A DNA stretch of 64,000 nt from Deltaproteobacteria bacterium (GTDB lineage Bacteria > Desulfobacterota > Desulfobacteria > Desulfobacterales > Desulfosarcinaceae): assembly GCA_021824175.1 (NCBI GenBank), contig JAKALP010000015.1, positions 89,894-153,893 of the forward strand, given 5' to 3'. A program made the position numbers and the translations under genes. Shown piece by piece: positions 1-8,068 of this stretch. The number at the start of each line of letters is the position of its first letter. Positions within the stretch are counted from its first letter, which is position 1. The notes below the pieces were generated by a model that saw only the letters and a program-made list of their open reading frames with translations, was not told where the DNA came from and did not search any database.

Positions 1-138
1 TGATTCTTTACAACCTTTACACTCCATGACAAGGAATTATTTGTTTATAGAAATGCGCACCCCGTGTTATGGGTAAACCATACTCGAAAAAGCTCAACCA
101 AGACTAACCTTTCAACCATGCACAGCTCTGGAGGGAAC

Positions 139-1398
139 ATGAAAACTTTTATGAGTTTCGTGGTGGCTTTGGGATTGGCCGGTGCCATTATCTTGCAACC
201 CTTGGGAGCCGCTGCCGCTGACAAGAGCATTCTCATCGGCTTTACGGCCTCCCAAACCGGCAAGCTCAATGTGGAAGCCACCCGCCAGATCAACGGCTTG
301 AACCTTTGGGTGGAGCAGGTCAACCAGGCCGGCGGCATCAAGTTGCCCGACGGCACCCATGTGAAAGTGCAGACCAAATATTACGATGATGAGAGTAACA
401 AAGAACGAGTTCAGGAACTTTACACCCGCCTGATCAGCAGCGACAAAGCCGACTTTCTGATCAGCCCTTACAGCAGCGGTCTGGCCGATGCCGCCGCGGT
501 CATGGCCCAGCAGTACAACAAGATCATGATCACCACCGGCGCCTCCTCAGACTCGATTTTCAAAAAGGGTTACACCTTGGTCTATATGACCTACACGCCG
601 GCGAGCCGCTACCTGACCGGCGCGTTGGATGTACTGCTCAAGCTCGATCCGGCCGCCAAAAAGATCGCCATCATTCATGAAAACGACAAATTCTCCACCG
701 ACGTGGTCACCGCCCTGAAAAAATATGCTGAAGACAAAGGCATGGAGGTGCCCATGTTCGAAGGCTATGACAGCGGGGCCACCGATTTCGCGCCCTTCAT
801 CAACAAGATCCCCAAGGGCGTGGATGGCGTCATGGGCGGCGGTCACTTTGCGGACACTACCACCTTTGCGCGCCAGTTCTATGAGAAAAAGGTCCCTGCC
901 AAAATGCTGGCCCTGCTGGTGGCGCCGCCGGAGCCCAAGTTCGCCGAGCTGGGCGATGCCTGCATCGGCGTGATCGGGCCCAGCCAATGGGAACCCTTTG
1001 CCACCTACAGCCCGGAGGCCGCCAAAGCTGAAAAAGTGGAGTGGTTCGGCCCCACGGTTCAGGATTTTCTTAAACTCTACAGCGCCAAATACGGCAAGGA
1101 GGAGCCTTCCTATCACAGTGCCGGCGGCTACGCGGCCGGCCTGATCCTGCAAAAGGGTATTGAAGCGGCCGGCTCCCTGGATACCGACAAGGTCCAGGCC
1201 GCCATTGACAAGGAAGATATGTACACCTTCTACGGCCGCATCAAGTTCAATACCACGCCCAATCTGCACGGATTGCAGGACGGTCACGAAATGATCTACA
1301 TCCAGTGGCGCAAGGACAAACAAGGCAAGCCGGAAAAGATTGCGGTCTGGCCGGCTTCGGCTGCTTCGGCCGCGCCAGTGCTGCGTAAGGTTGAATAA
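139..1398 (+). CDS. Branched-chain amino-acid-type ABC transporter, periplasmic substrate-binding protein
   Basis: Predicted periplasmic receptor (419 aa) that binds the solute and delivers it to the permease pair encoded next. The start at 139 is chosen because a GGAGGGA Shine-Dalgarno lies at 130-136 and a clean signal peptide follows (MKTFMSFVVALGLAG, cleavage near AAAADKS); an upstream in-frame ATG at 64 would add a hydrophilic stretch before the signal. The mature part has the type I periplasmic-binding fold of the LivK/AmiC family: ILIGFTASQTGKLN at the N-terminus, a central IAIIHENDKFS strand-turn, and a late HSAGGYAAGLILQ helix. It is first in a five-gene operon with two permeases and two ATPases, which fixes the class. 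The exact ligand (branched-chain amino acid, amide, urea or aromatic acid) cannot be read from sequence. Confidence 0.9.
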   Translation: MKTFMSFVVALGLAGAIILQPLGAAAADKSILIGFTASQTGKLNVEATRQINGLNLWVEQVNQAGGIKLPDGTHVKVQTKYYDDESNKERVQELYTRLISSDKADFLISPYSSGLADAAAVMAQQYNKIMITTGASSDSIFKKGYTLVYMTYTPASRYLTGALDVLLKLDPAAKKIAIIHENDKFSTDVVTALKKYAEDKGMEVPMFEGYDSGATDFAPFINKIPKGVDGVMGGGHFADTTTFARQFYEKKVPAKMLALLVAPPEPKFAELGDACIGVIGPSQWEPFATYSPEAAKAEKVEWFGPTVQDFLKLYSAKYGKEEPSYHSAGGYAAGLILQKGIEAAGSLDTDKVQAAIDKEDMYTFYGRIKFNTTPNLHGLQDGHEMIYIQWRKDKQGKPEKIAVWPASAASAAPVLRKVE

Positions 1399-1473
1399 CC
1401 TCACGGATCCATTGCTGGGTTCTGCCGGGGCAATTTCTTCTTGCGGCAAGACCCTATTGGAGAAATGCACTCT

Positions 1474-2331
1474 ATGTTTGCCCATTTATCCGCCTCGCTG
1501 GTCGACGGCCTGCTCATCGGCTTTGTCTACGGCATCGCCGCCATGGGTCTCTCCCTGATCTGGGGGGTCATGCGGGTCATCAATCTGGCCCATGGCGCCA
1601 CCATGGCCCTGGGCATGTTCTGCATCTACGGCCTGTTTACCAAGCTGGGCATCAATCCCTACCTTGGGGTGCCATTGGCCGCGCTGCTGGCCCTGCTCTT
1701 TGGCTTCCTCATTTACGGCGTAGCCCTGCACCGGGTGATGCAGTCCGGTTATCTCTACACCCTGCTGGCCACCTTTGCCGTCAACATGATCATCATCGGC
1801 GTGGGCACTACACTGTTTACCACTTCCCCGCGCAATGTGGATTTCTCGTTGGGTTCCCTGCAAATGGGGTCCGAGATCCTGCTGGGTACACGGTTGGTGG
1901 CGGCCGTGGCTTCGGTGGTGATCACCGTGGCGCTCTACCTCTTTCTTTACTTCACCCGCACGGGCAAAGCCATCCGGGCGGTGTCCAACAACCGCGCCGC
2001 GGCCGAGCTCATGGGCATCTCCTCCACCCAGGTGCTGGCCTTGAGTTTCGGCCTGGGCACCATGCTGGCGGCCGTGGCCGGCGGTTTGACCGCCACCTTC
2101 TTCCCTTTCACTATATTGAGCGGCGGCGCCTATCAGCTCAAATCTTTCGTCATCTGCGTGCTCGGAGGGTTGGGAAATCCGCTGGGCGCGCTGTTCGGCG
2201 GCCTGATCCTGGGCGCCCTGGAAGGCATCGTGCCGGTCTTCATGCCGGTCAGCTGGGTGCCGGTGGTGGAGTTCGGCCTGTTTGTCCTTGTGCTGGTGGT
2301 CCGGCCCACGGGTCTCATGGGAGCAAAATAA
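1474..2331 (+). CDS. livH: Branched-chain amino-acid-type ABC transporter permease, LivH-like
   Basis: Inner-membrane permease (285 aa) with about eight hydrophobic segments. The N-terminal motif DGLLIGFVYGIAAMGLSLIWGVMRVINLAHG is typical of LivH, and the cytoplasmic loop RAVSNNRAAAELMGI matches the EAA-like coupling loop that contacts the ATPase. The C-terminus ends VVRPTGLMG, also typical of the family. I prefer the ATG at 1474, which has GGAGA at 1459-1463 at good spacing; an ATG at 1465 in the same frame is too close to that site. The stop is separated by one base from the livM start, so translation of the two permeases is probably coupled. Confidence 0.92.
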   Translation: MFAHLSASLVDGLLIGFVYGIAAMGLSLIWGVMRVINLAHGATMALGMFCIYGLFTKLGINPYLGVPLAALLALLFGFLIYGVALHRVMQSGYLYTLLATFAVNMIIIGVGTTLFTTSPRNVDFSLGSLQMGSEILLGTRLVAAVASVVITVALYLFLYFTRTGKAIRAVSNNRAAAELMGISSTQVLALSFGLGTMLAAVAGGLTATFFPFTILSGGAYQLKSFVICVLGGLGNPLGALFGGLILGALEGIVPVFMPVSWVPVVEFGLFVLVLVVRPTGLMGAK

Positions 2332-2332
2332 T

Positions 2333-3301
2333 ATGTCTTTCTGGCGTTCCGCAGGCTTTTGGATCAATGTGCTGCTGGTGGCCATCGGCGGGGCGGTAGT
2401 ATTGCTGATACACCAAGACACGCTGCGGGAAACTGTTTTTACTATCCTGATGTTTGTAATACTGGCCTCCAGCCTCAACATCATCATGGGACTGACCGGG
2501 TATGTTAATTTCGGCCACATTGTCTTCTTCGGCCTGGGTGGCTATTTCGGCTTTTTTCTACTCAGCCAATTGGGGTGGCCGCTCTACCTCTGCATGATAG
2601 CCGGTGGAGCATTGTCGGTAGTCATTGCCCTGGTAGTCGGTGCGGCCGTGCTGCGCCTGCGCGGCGCTTACTTTGCCCTGGCCACCATCGGCATCAATGA
2701 GGCGGCCCGCGCCTTTGTGGCCAACTTCGCGCCGTTTGGCGGCGCCACCGGCCTGTATGTCAACTTCTCCGCTTACAATGCCTATGGCGGTTCCAGCAAA
2801 GCCCTGTGGTGGATCTTCACCTTGTTATGGATCGTTACGATCATCACGGTGGTGGTGTGCTATCTGGTGAAGCATTCGCGTTTCGGCCTGGGCTTGATCG
2901 CCATCCGGGAAGATGAAGACGCCGCCATGGTAATGGGCGTCAAAACGCCCTGGGCCAAAACCGCGGCCTTTGCCTTGTCTGCGTTTTTCCCGGCCCTGGT
3001 GGGCACCCTTTACTTCTTCAAGAACGGCAACGTCGAGCCGGAAGACGCCTTTCGTTTCCAGCTCTCCCTGGAGATCCTGGTCATGGTCATGCTGGGCGGA
3101 AAAGGCTATGTGCTGGGGCCCATCATTGGCGCCCTGGCCTATGAGCGGCTGCGGGGCGTGCTGCTGGTGAGTCCGCTGTTCAAGAACCTGCATCTGGCGC
3201 TGTCCGGCGCCATTCTGCTGCTCATTGTACTCTTCATGCCTGGGGGGCTGGTCGGCTGGGTGCGCGACCGTCTGCCCAGACTCAGGAGATGGCTGGAATG
3301 A
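2333..3301 (+). CDS. livM: Branched-chain amino-acid-type ABC transporter permease, LivM-like
   Basis: Second permease subunit (322 aa) with about nine or ten hydrophobic segments. Family marks are LASSLNIIMGLTGYVNFGH near residue 40-60, the loop LIAIREDEDAAMVMGV that couples to the ATPase, and GGKGYVLGPIIGA near the end. The start at 2333 follows a GGGAGC Shine-Dalgarno that lies in the end of livH. Its TGA stop (3299-3301) overlaps the ATG of the next gene by ATGA, a sign of translational coupling. It forms the heterodimeric channel with the preceding permease. Confidence 0.92.
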   Translation: MSFWRSAGFWINVLLVAIGGAVVLLIHQDTLRETVFTILMFVILASSLNIIMGLTGYVNFGHIVFFGLGGYFGFFLLSQLGWPLYLCMIAGGALSVVIALVVGAAVLRLRGAYFALATIGINEAARAFVANFAPFGGATGLYVNFSAYNAYGGSSKALWWIFTLLWIVTIITVVVCYLVKHSRFGLGLIAIREDEDAAMVMGVKTPWAKTAAFALSAFFPALVGTLYFFKNGNVEPEDAFRFQLSLEILVMVMLGGKGYVLGPIIGALAYERLRGVLLVSPLFKNLHLALSGAILLLIVLFMPGGLVGWVRDRLPRLRRWLE

Positions 3302-4041
3302 TCCTGCAAGTCAAGAATGTCTCCAAGCAGTTCGGCGGATTGCAAGCACTGAATGATGTCTCCTTCGAACTGTCCGAGGGCCGGATTCTGGGTCTCATCG
3401 GTCCCAATGGGGCCGGCAAGACCACCTTGTTCAATACGATCAATGGTGTGTTTGCGCCCACCCAGGGTCAGATCGTATTCCGGGGCGAAGATGTTACCGG
3501 CCAGCCGGCCTACAATATGGCGCGCCGTGGGCTGGCGCGGGCCCATCAGGTGGTGCGGCCGTTGAGCGATTTGACGGTCCATGAGAATGTCATGGTAGGA
3601 GCCTGTTTCGGCCGCGAGGGCCTCGGCTTGCGGCAGGCGGCCCGGCGGGCCGAAGAAGCCCTGAGCCGCGTGGGTCTGATCGAGCGCGCTGAACAGCCGG
3701 CGGGCAGCCTGAATGTGGCCCAGAAGAAACGGCTGGAGATGGCCCGGGCCCTGGCGGCCCAACCCTATCTGATTCTGCTGGATGAAGTGCTGGCCGGCCT
3801 CAACCCTTCGGAGATCACGGCCATGATGGCCACCATCCGAGCCATCCGGGAGCAAGGGGCCACCATTTTCATGATCGAACATGTGATGCAAGCCATCATG
3901 TCCATCTCGGATCATATTATTGTCTTGGATTACGGCTCGCTCATTGCTTCCGGGCCGCCCCAGGAAGTAGCCAACAATCAAAAGGTGATTGAAGCCTATT
4001 TGGGAGACCCGAGGCTCACTGAGAGACTCATGGCGGAGTAA
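3298..4041 (+). CDS. livG: ABC transporter ATP-binding protein, LivG-like
   Basis: First cytoplasmic ATPase of the importer (247 aa). Walker A is GPNGAGKTT at about residues 35-43 and Walker B is LILLDEVLAGL. I take the ATG at 3298 because AGGAG at 3284-3288 is nine bases away; an in-frame ATG at 3289 directly abuts that site. Two points depart from the usual family consensus: the signature region reads SLNVAQKKRLEMA rather than the usual LSYGxQRRLEIA, and Walker B continues with V where LivG proteins commonly have P (DEPxAGL). Neither looks disabling, since the adjacent residues are conserved. The gene overlaps livM by four bases and livF starts five bases downstream. Confidence 0.92.
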   Translation: MILQVKNVSKQFGGLQALNDVSFELSEGRILGLIGPNGAGKTTLFNTINGVFAPTQGQIVFRGEDVTGQPAYNMARRGLARAHQVVRPLSDLTVHENVMVGACFGREGLGLRQAARRAEEALSRVGLIERAEQPAGSLNVAQKKRLEMARALAAQPYLILLDEVLAGLNPSEITAMMATIRAIREQGATIFMIEHVMQAIMSISDHIIVLDYGSLIASGPPQEVANNQKVIEAYLGDPRLTERLMAE

Positions 4042-4046
4042 ATGTA

Positions 4047-4757
4047 ATGGCGCTACTGGAAGTACAAAACATCGCGTCCGGATATGAAGGGGTCCAGATC
4101 CTGTGGGGCGTCAACCTCAAGCTGGAGCCTGGCCGGCTCACCACCCTGGTGGGCAGCAATGGCGTGGGCAAGACCACCTTGCTGAAAACCGTGCTGGGGC
4201 TGCTTAAGCCACTGGAAGGCCGCGTGACCTTTAAGGATAAGCCCATCACCCACCTGCCGCCTTACGCCCGCGCCCGGGCAGGACTCGCCATGGTGCCCGA
4301 AGGCCGCCAGCTCTTCACCGACATGACCATTCTGGAGAACTTGCACCTGGGCGCCTTTTCGCCGCGCTCGCGCGCCGGTCTCAAACAGAACCTGGAAAAA
4401 GTATATGAGATCTTTCCGCGCCTCAAGGAACGGGCCAACCAGAAGGCCGGTACCTTAAGCGGCGGCGAGCAGCAGATGGTGGCCGTGGCCCGGGGATTGA
4501 TGGCCGAGCCGGAAATCCTCATGCTCGACGAACTCTCCCTGGGGCTTTCGCCCTTGTTGACGCTCAATCTCTTCGAATCCCTCACCCGCCTCAAAAAGAC
4601 CGGTTTGACCATGCTGCTGGTTGAACAGAACGTCACCATGGCCCTGGCGGTCAGCGATTACGCCTATGTGTTGGCCGAAGGCCGCGTTCACCTTGAAGGC
4701 CCGGCCAGGGAACTCAGCAAGAACGAAGAGGTGCGCCGTACCTATCTGGGTATCTGA
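4047..4757 (+). CDS. livF: ABC transporter ATP-binding protein, LivF-like
   Basis: Second cytoplasmic ATPase (236 aa), pairing with LivG to power import. Visible motifs are Walker A GSNGVGKTT (about residues 37-45), the signature LSGGEQQMVAVARGL, Walker B EILMLDELSLGL, and the switch region LLVEQNV. The length and the motif PEGRQLFTDMTILENL, which is characteristic of LivF, support the assignment. It is the last gene of the operon; the spacer behind it holds an inverted repeat and then the end of a convergent cytochrome gene. Confidence 0.93.
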   Translation: MALLEVQNIASGYEGVQILWGVNLKLEPGRLTTLVGSNGVGKTTLLKTVLGLLKPLEGRVTFKDKPITHLPPYARARAGLAMVPEGRQLFTDMTILENLHLGAFSPRSRAGLKQNLEKVYEIFPRLKERANQKAGTLSGGEQQMVAVARGLMAEPEILMLDELSLGLSPLLTLNLFESLTRLKKTGLTMLLVEQNVTMALAVSDYAYVLAEGRVHLEGPARELSKNEEVRRTYLGI

Positions 4758-4768
4758 TAGGGTTTATT

Positions 4769-4872
4769 CGTTGATTCGTTGACTGGTTGATTCGTGGAAG
4801 GAATGCTATCGTTATACCGAATGTTAAATGGCAGAAGCAAAAATACCCAATCAACCAATCAACGAATCAACG
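4769..4872. repeat. Inverted repeat of the word GATTCGTTGA/GGTTGATT between convergent genes
   Basis: Two 24-bp arms (4769-4792 and 4849-4872) are reverse complements at 23 of 24 positions. Each arm is itself a degenerate tandem of a short word (TTGATTCG, TTGACTGG, TTGATT). The element fills most of the 118-bp spacer between livF (+) and the cytochrome gene (-), so it may act as a two-way terminator. It belongs to the same style of element as those at 14641, 24273, 25456, 36391 and 41783. Confidence 0.8.
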
Positions 4873-4875
4873 CCT

Positions 4876-6390
4876 TTACTTCGCCTTTCCCATCAGCTCC
4901 CGAGCGGCCTGCCAGTCGCGCATCTCCATAATGGTGCGGGTCAGTTGGTACCGGCCGTCATCGAAGACACCATAATCACCTCCACCTGCCATGGCTGAAA
5001 CAAATCGGACGGAGTTGGCGTAGAGCAGCCAGGAGTCACTCCAGCGCCGTTCGATATACTCATCAAACAGGCTGCCGCCGCTGCTGGCATCCTGAGCCAG
5101 CCCTTTTTGCCAGATGATCTGCATTTGTTGGGTGGCGGTGTGCACCTGGGCGTTGGTGGCGGCAATGGTGTGGTCCAAACGTTCAAAATGGGACTCCACC
5201 CAGTCGCGGCTGTGGCAGGCGCGGCAGGTGGCCTGCATGGCGCCCTGGCGGGTTTGAATCTCTTTGGCCGAAATCAGAAAATCACTGGCCGGCGTGCCGT
5301 CCAGGTCGGTGGGCAGCGGCAGACCGACCTTGTTGCGGATCACAGTGGTGTCCGGCGAGCGGGGCTGGGGATGGGCGTAGATCAAGCCGAAGATGCGCCA
5401 TCCCAGACGGTCGTTCATCTGGTGCGTGCGCTGGCTGATCACATTGCCGTCCGCATCGGTCACCAGGCTGATGTGGCAGACCGCGCAGGTGGGCGTCTCA
5501 AAATCGCGGCCCACCACCCAGGGCACATGGTCGAAATTCCACTTGGCTTCATGGGCGGAGAAGATATTGCCATGCTTGCTCGTGCTGTAAACCTTGAAGG
5601 CGGGCACATCCGGGCCGGAGTGGCACTCTTTGCAGGTGTAAGGTTTGCGGGCGCTCTCAATGGAAAAACGATGGCGGGCATGGCAACTGGTGCAGGCCCC
5701 GCGGCTGCCGTCCAGATTGATCCGGCCGACCCCCTGGTTGGGCCACCCTTTGATCACAGGGAAGGTCAGATCGCCCACATCGGTTTGACGGGAACGAGTA
5801 CCGGCCAGCTCCAGTCGGGTGCCGTGGCAGTAATAGCACCCATCGGCCTGGGTCTGGGGGTCGGCCTTGTTGAAATAAAGCTTGCCATCCTTGAGAACCC
5901 CCTCGCCCAGAATGTTGCGCTCCAGATCGTTATAAAGCGAATTGTCCGCCAGATTGCCATAGGCCGCGGCCATGATATTCTTGGCGTACTGTTCGCGCTC
6001 TTTGACATGGCACACGGCGCAATCGTCTGGGCTGACCACCACATGCACCCGGTAGCCGTTGTGTTCAAAGGTGTCGGCGTGCTGGTCGGGCCGCAGGGTG
6101 TGGCATTCAGCGCAGCCCACGCGCGTGTCACGCAGGTTTTCCGGTATCTGGGGACTGGAAAGCTTGAGCCCCAGCCCTTTGGCCTGCATGGCGCTTTTGG
6201 GGGTGATAGCGGCATGGCGGCTGCGGTTCCAATCCGCCACAATGCCGGGATGGGTGCTGCCATGACAGCCCAGGCAATCCTGGGTGGCGGCGCTGAGCGA
6301 CGAGGTCCCCGCGGCCGCGGCCATTCCGCAGCATCCGAGAATTAAGGTGCAAACCCAAAAAATTTGGCGAATTCGAAAAAGGCAAGGCAT
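4876..6390 (-). CDS. Octaheme cytochrome c of the hydroxylamine oxidoreductase (HAO) family
   Basis: Exported multiheme cytochrome (504 aa). A signal peptide covers residues 1-27 (hydrophobic core WVCTLILGCCGMAAAA). Eight CxxCH haem-binding motifs are visible at about residues 39, 93, 124, 185, 233, 253, 302 and 389, with spacing and flanking sequence typical of HAO-like proteins, for example KECHSGPDVP followed by YSTSKHG, and TPTCAVCH. In this family the protein acts in the periplasm on small nitrogen compounds: oxidation of hydroxylamine in nitrifiers, or nitrite/hydroxylamine reduction in several anaerobes. A C-terminal segment rich in Tyr and Trp (EYIERRWSDSWLLYANS) lies where the P460 cross-link tyrosine would be sought, but I cannot place that residue by eye. 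Being single and without a quinone-linked partner beside it, its electron donor is unknown. Confidence 0.85.
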   Translation of the reverse strand: MPCLFRIRQIFWVCTLILGCCGMAAAAGTSSLSAATQDCLGCHGSTHPGIVADWNRSRHAAITPKSAMQAKGLGLKLSSPQIPENLRDTRVGCAECHTLRPDQHADTFEHNGYRVHVVVSPDDCAVCHVKEREQYAKNIMAAAYGNLADNSLYNDLERNILGEGVLKDGKLYFNKADPQTQADGCYYCHGTRLELAGTRSRQTDVGDLTFPVIKGWPNQGVGRINLDGSRGACTSCHARHRFSIESARKPYTCKECHSGPDVPAFKVYSTSKHGNIFSAHEAKWNFDHVPWVVGRDFETPTCAVCHISLVTDADGNVISQRTHQMNDRLGWRIFGLIYAHPQPRSPDTTVIRNKVGLPLPTDLDGTPASDFLISAKEIQTRQGAMQATCRACHSRDWVESHFERLDHTIAATNAQVHTATQQMQIIWQKGLAQDASSGGSLFDEYIERRWSDSWLLYANSVRFVSAMAGGGDYGVFDDGRYQLTRTIMEMRDWQAARELMGKAK

Positions 6391-6511
6391 GATGAGGCCT
6401 CCTGAGAAGATGGGCTGAGAGAGCAGATTATTGAATATACTTAAAACAGGATGAATTCAACGGCGGGGGAGCGCAAGTCACAACTGTTGCTTGCCAAAGG
6501 CTTTCATGCAG

Positions 6512-6565
6512 GCGTACTCGTACGCGAGAATATTTTAAAAGCATTCGAGTACGAGTACGAGTACG
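6512..6565. repeat. GTACGAGTAC-word inverted repeat
   Basis: GTACTCGTACGC is followed, after a short AT-rich loop, by three tandem copies of GAGTAC, giving an imperfect hairpin. It sits in the 335-bp spacer between the divergent cytochrome and transporter genes. A second element built of the same word lies at 56421-56497. The remainder of this spacer (6391-6725) shows no gene; it should contain the two divergent promoters, but I do not see strong boxes. Confidence 0.6.
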
Positions 6566-6725
6566 ATAATAAGGGGTTAATCCTTTGCCTTATGCTATAG
6601 TCATGACTCGCACTCCGGACAGGGTGAAAGGTTGTCTTCTTCCCCAGGCTCTGCTACTTCTCGGTCGTTGTGCTTCCGACACGGCCCTTATTGGAAGCAA
6701 ACCGCTGAACAAGAAAGATCCGACC

Positions 6726-7943
6726 ATGTGGGCAATCATCATTTTCGTAATCACCTACATTGGCGTGGCCATCGGCCGTATCCCCGGCCTGTTGTTGGAC
6801 CGCACCGGCATTGCCTTGCTGGGCGCCATTGCCATGGTGGTCAGCGGAGCGGTGCCCGTGAGCCGGGCCGTGGGGAGCATCGATGTGCCCACCATTTTAC
6901 TTCTCTACGCCTTGATGATCGTGTCGGCCCAACTGCGCCTGGGCGGCTTCTATACCCAGGTGGCCCAGCGCATTGCGCGCATATGCCGACAGCCGCGACT
7001 TTTTCTTTTGATCAGCATGGGGGTCAGCGCCATGCTTTCAGCGGTTCTGGCCAATGATATTGTCTGCCTGGCTTTTACACCAGTGCTGGTCTTTTCCTTG
7101 TTGAGCGCCGGCATGAACCCCATCCCGTTTTTGATCGGTCTGGCCGTGGCCAGCAACATCGGCTCGGCCGCCACCATCATCGGCAACCCCCAGAACATGC
7201 TCATCGGCCAGTTCGGCCATCTCTCCTTTGGCGCGTTCCTGGGCTGGTGCGCGCCGCCCGTACTGGTCTCCTTTGGCGGCGCTTATGCCATCATTGTATG
7301 GTTTTATCGCCACCGCTGGATATTAGCGGATACGATCCGGCTCGGAAGCAAAGAACATTACTGGCCCTCCTTTAACCCCTGGCAAAGCGGAAAAGGCATT
7401 GCCGCGACCTTGGTTCTGATGGTGCTTTTCTTCACGCCAATTCCCAGGGAGATCTCGGCCCTGGCCATTGCCGGGCTGCTGTTGTGCAGCCGCCGCATGC
7501 AGTCGCGCCAGATCATCGCCCTGGTGGACTGGCCTCTGATCACTCTTTTTTGCGCCCTGTTCGTGGTCATCGAAGGCATCTCCTCTGTCCAGGTTCCCCA
7601 GCGCCTGGTGGCCATGCTTGCGGGCCACGGCATTGATATCCAGGCGCCCCTGGTACTTACCGGCGTCTCCACCCTCTTGAGCAACATCGTCAGCAACGTG
7701 CCCGCCACCATGCTGCTGGTGCGGTTCCTGGACGCGGTCCAGCCCGTGCAGTGGTACGTATTGGCCCTCTCCAGCACCTTTGCCGGCAACCTGATCACCA
7801 TCGGCAGCATCGCCAACCTCATCGTCATCGAGCAAGCCAAGGTCAACGGCATCACCATCGACTTCTGGACCCACGCCAAAGTAGGGCTGACGGTCACGGC
7901 ATGGTCGTTGTTGGTGTTATTAGGATGGATTTTGATTATTTGA
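6726..7943 (+). CDS. SLC13/ArsB-like anion transporter (permease)
   Basis: Polytopic inner-membrane protein (405 aa, about eleven hydrophobic segments) of the ion transporter superfamily. The start at 6726 is preferred because a membrane segment begins at once (MWAIIIFVITYIGVAIG); an upstream extension from 6585 is hydrophilic and poorly composed. Diagnostic pieces are the first-repeat motif VASNIGSAATIIGNPQNML and the inverted-repeat counterpart SNVPATMLLVRFL plus NLITIGSIANLIV, the hairpins that hold substrate and sodium in DASS/NhaD/ArsB proteins. Substrate (dicarboxylate, sulfate, arsenite or Na+/H+) is not resolvable. It is divergent from the octaheme cytochrome gene. Confidence 0.82.
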   Translation: MWAIIIFVITYIGVAIGRIPGLLLDRTGIALLGAIAMVVSGAVPVSRAVGSIDVPTILLLYALMIVSAQLRLGGFYTQVAQRIARICRQPRLFLLISMGVSAMLSAVLANDIVCLAFTPVLVFSLLSAGMNPIPFLIGLAVASNIGSAATIIGNPQNMLIGQFGHLSFGAFLGWCAPPVLVSFGGAYAIIVWFYRHRWILADTIRLGSKEHYWPSFNPWQSGKGIAATLVLMVLFFTPIPREISALAIAGLLLCSRRMQSRQIIALVDWPLITLFCALFVVIEGISSVQVPQRLVAMLAGHGIDIQAPLVLTGVSTLLSNIVSNVPATMLLVRFLDAVQPVQWYVLALSSTFAGNLITIGSIANLIVIEQAKVNGITIDFWTHAKVGLTVTAWSLLVLLGWILII

Positions 7944-8068
7944 GGGGATGTGCGCTGAACAGACCAATCCCGGCCAAACTTCTTCACCTGCCGAAAGCGG
8001 CGGGGGAGGGAGGAGTTTAATTACCGTTGTGAGATAAGAACCGGGAAATAGAATAGGTTGGTATCTTT

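Noticed and set aside
5107..6345. 412-codon open frame on the plus strand
   Set aside because: It is wholly antisense to the octaheme cytochrome gene, whose eight CxxCH motifs and signal peptide are clear. High-GC codon use leaves the reverse strand open.
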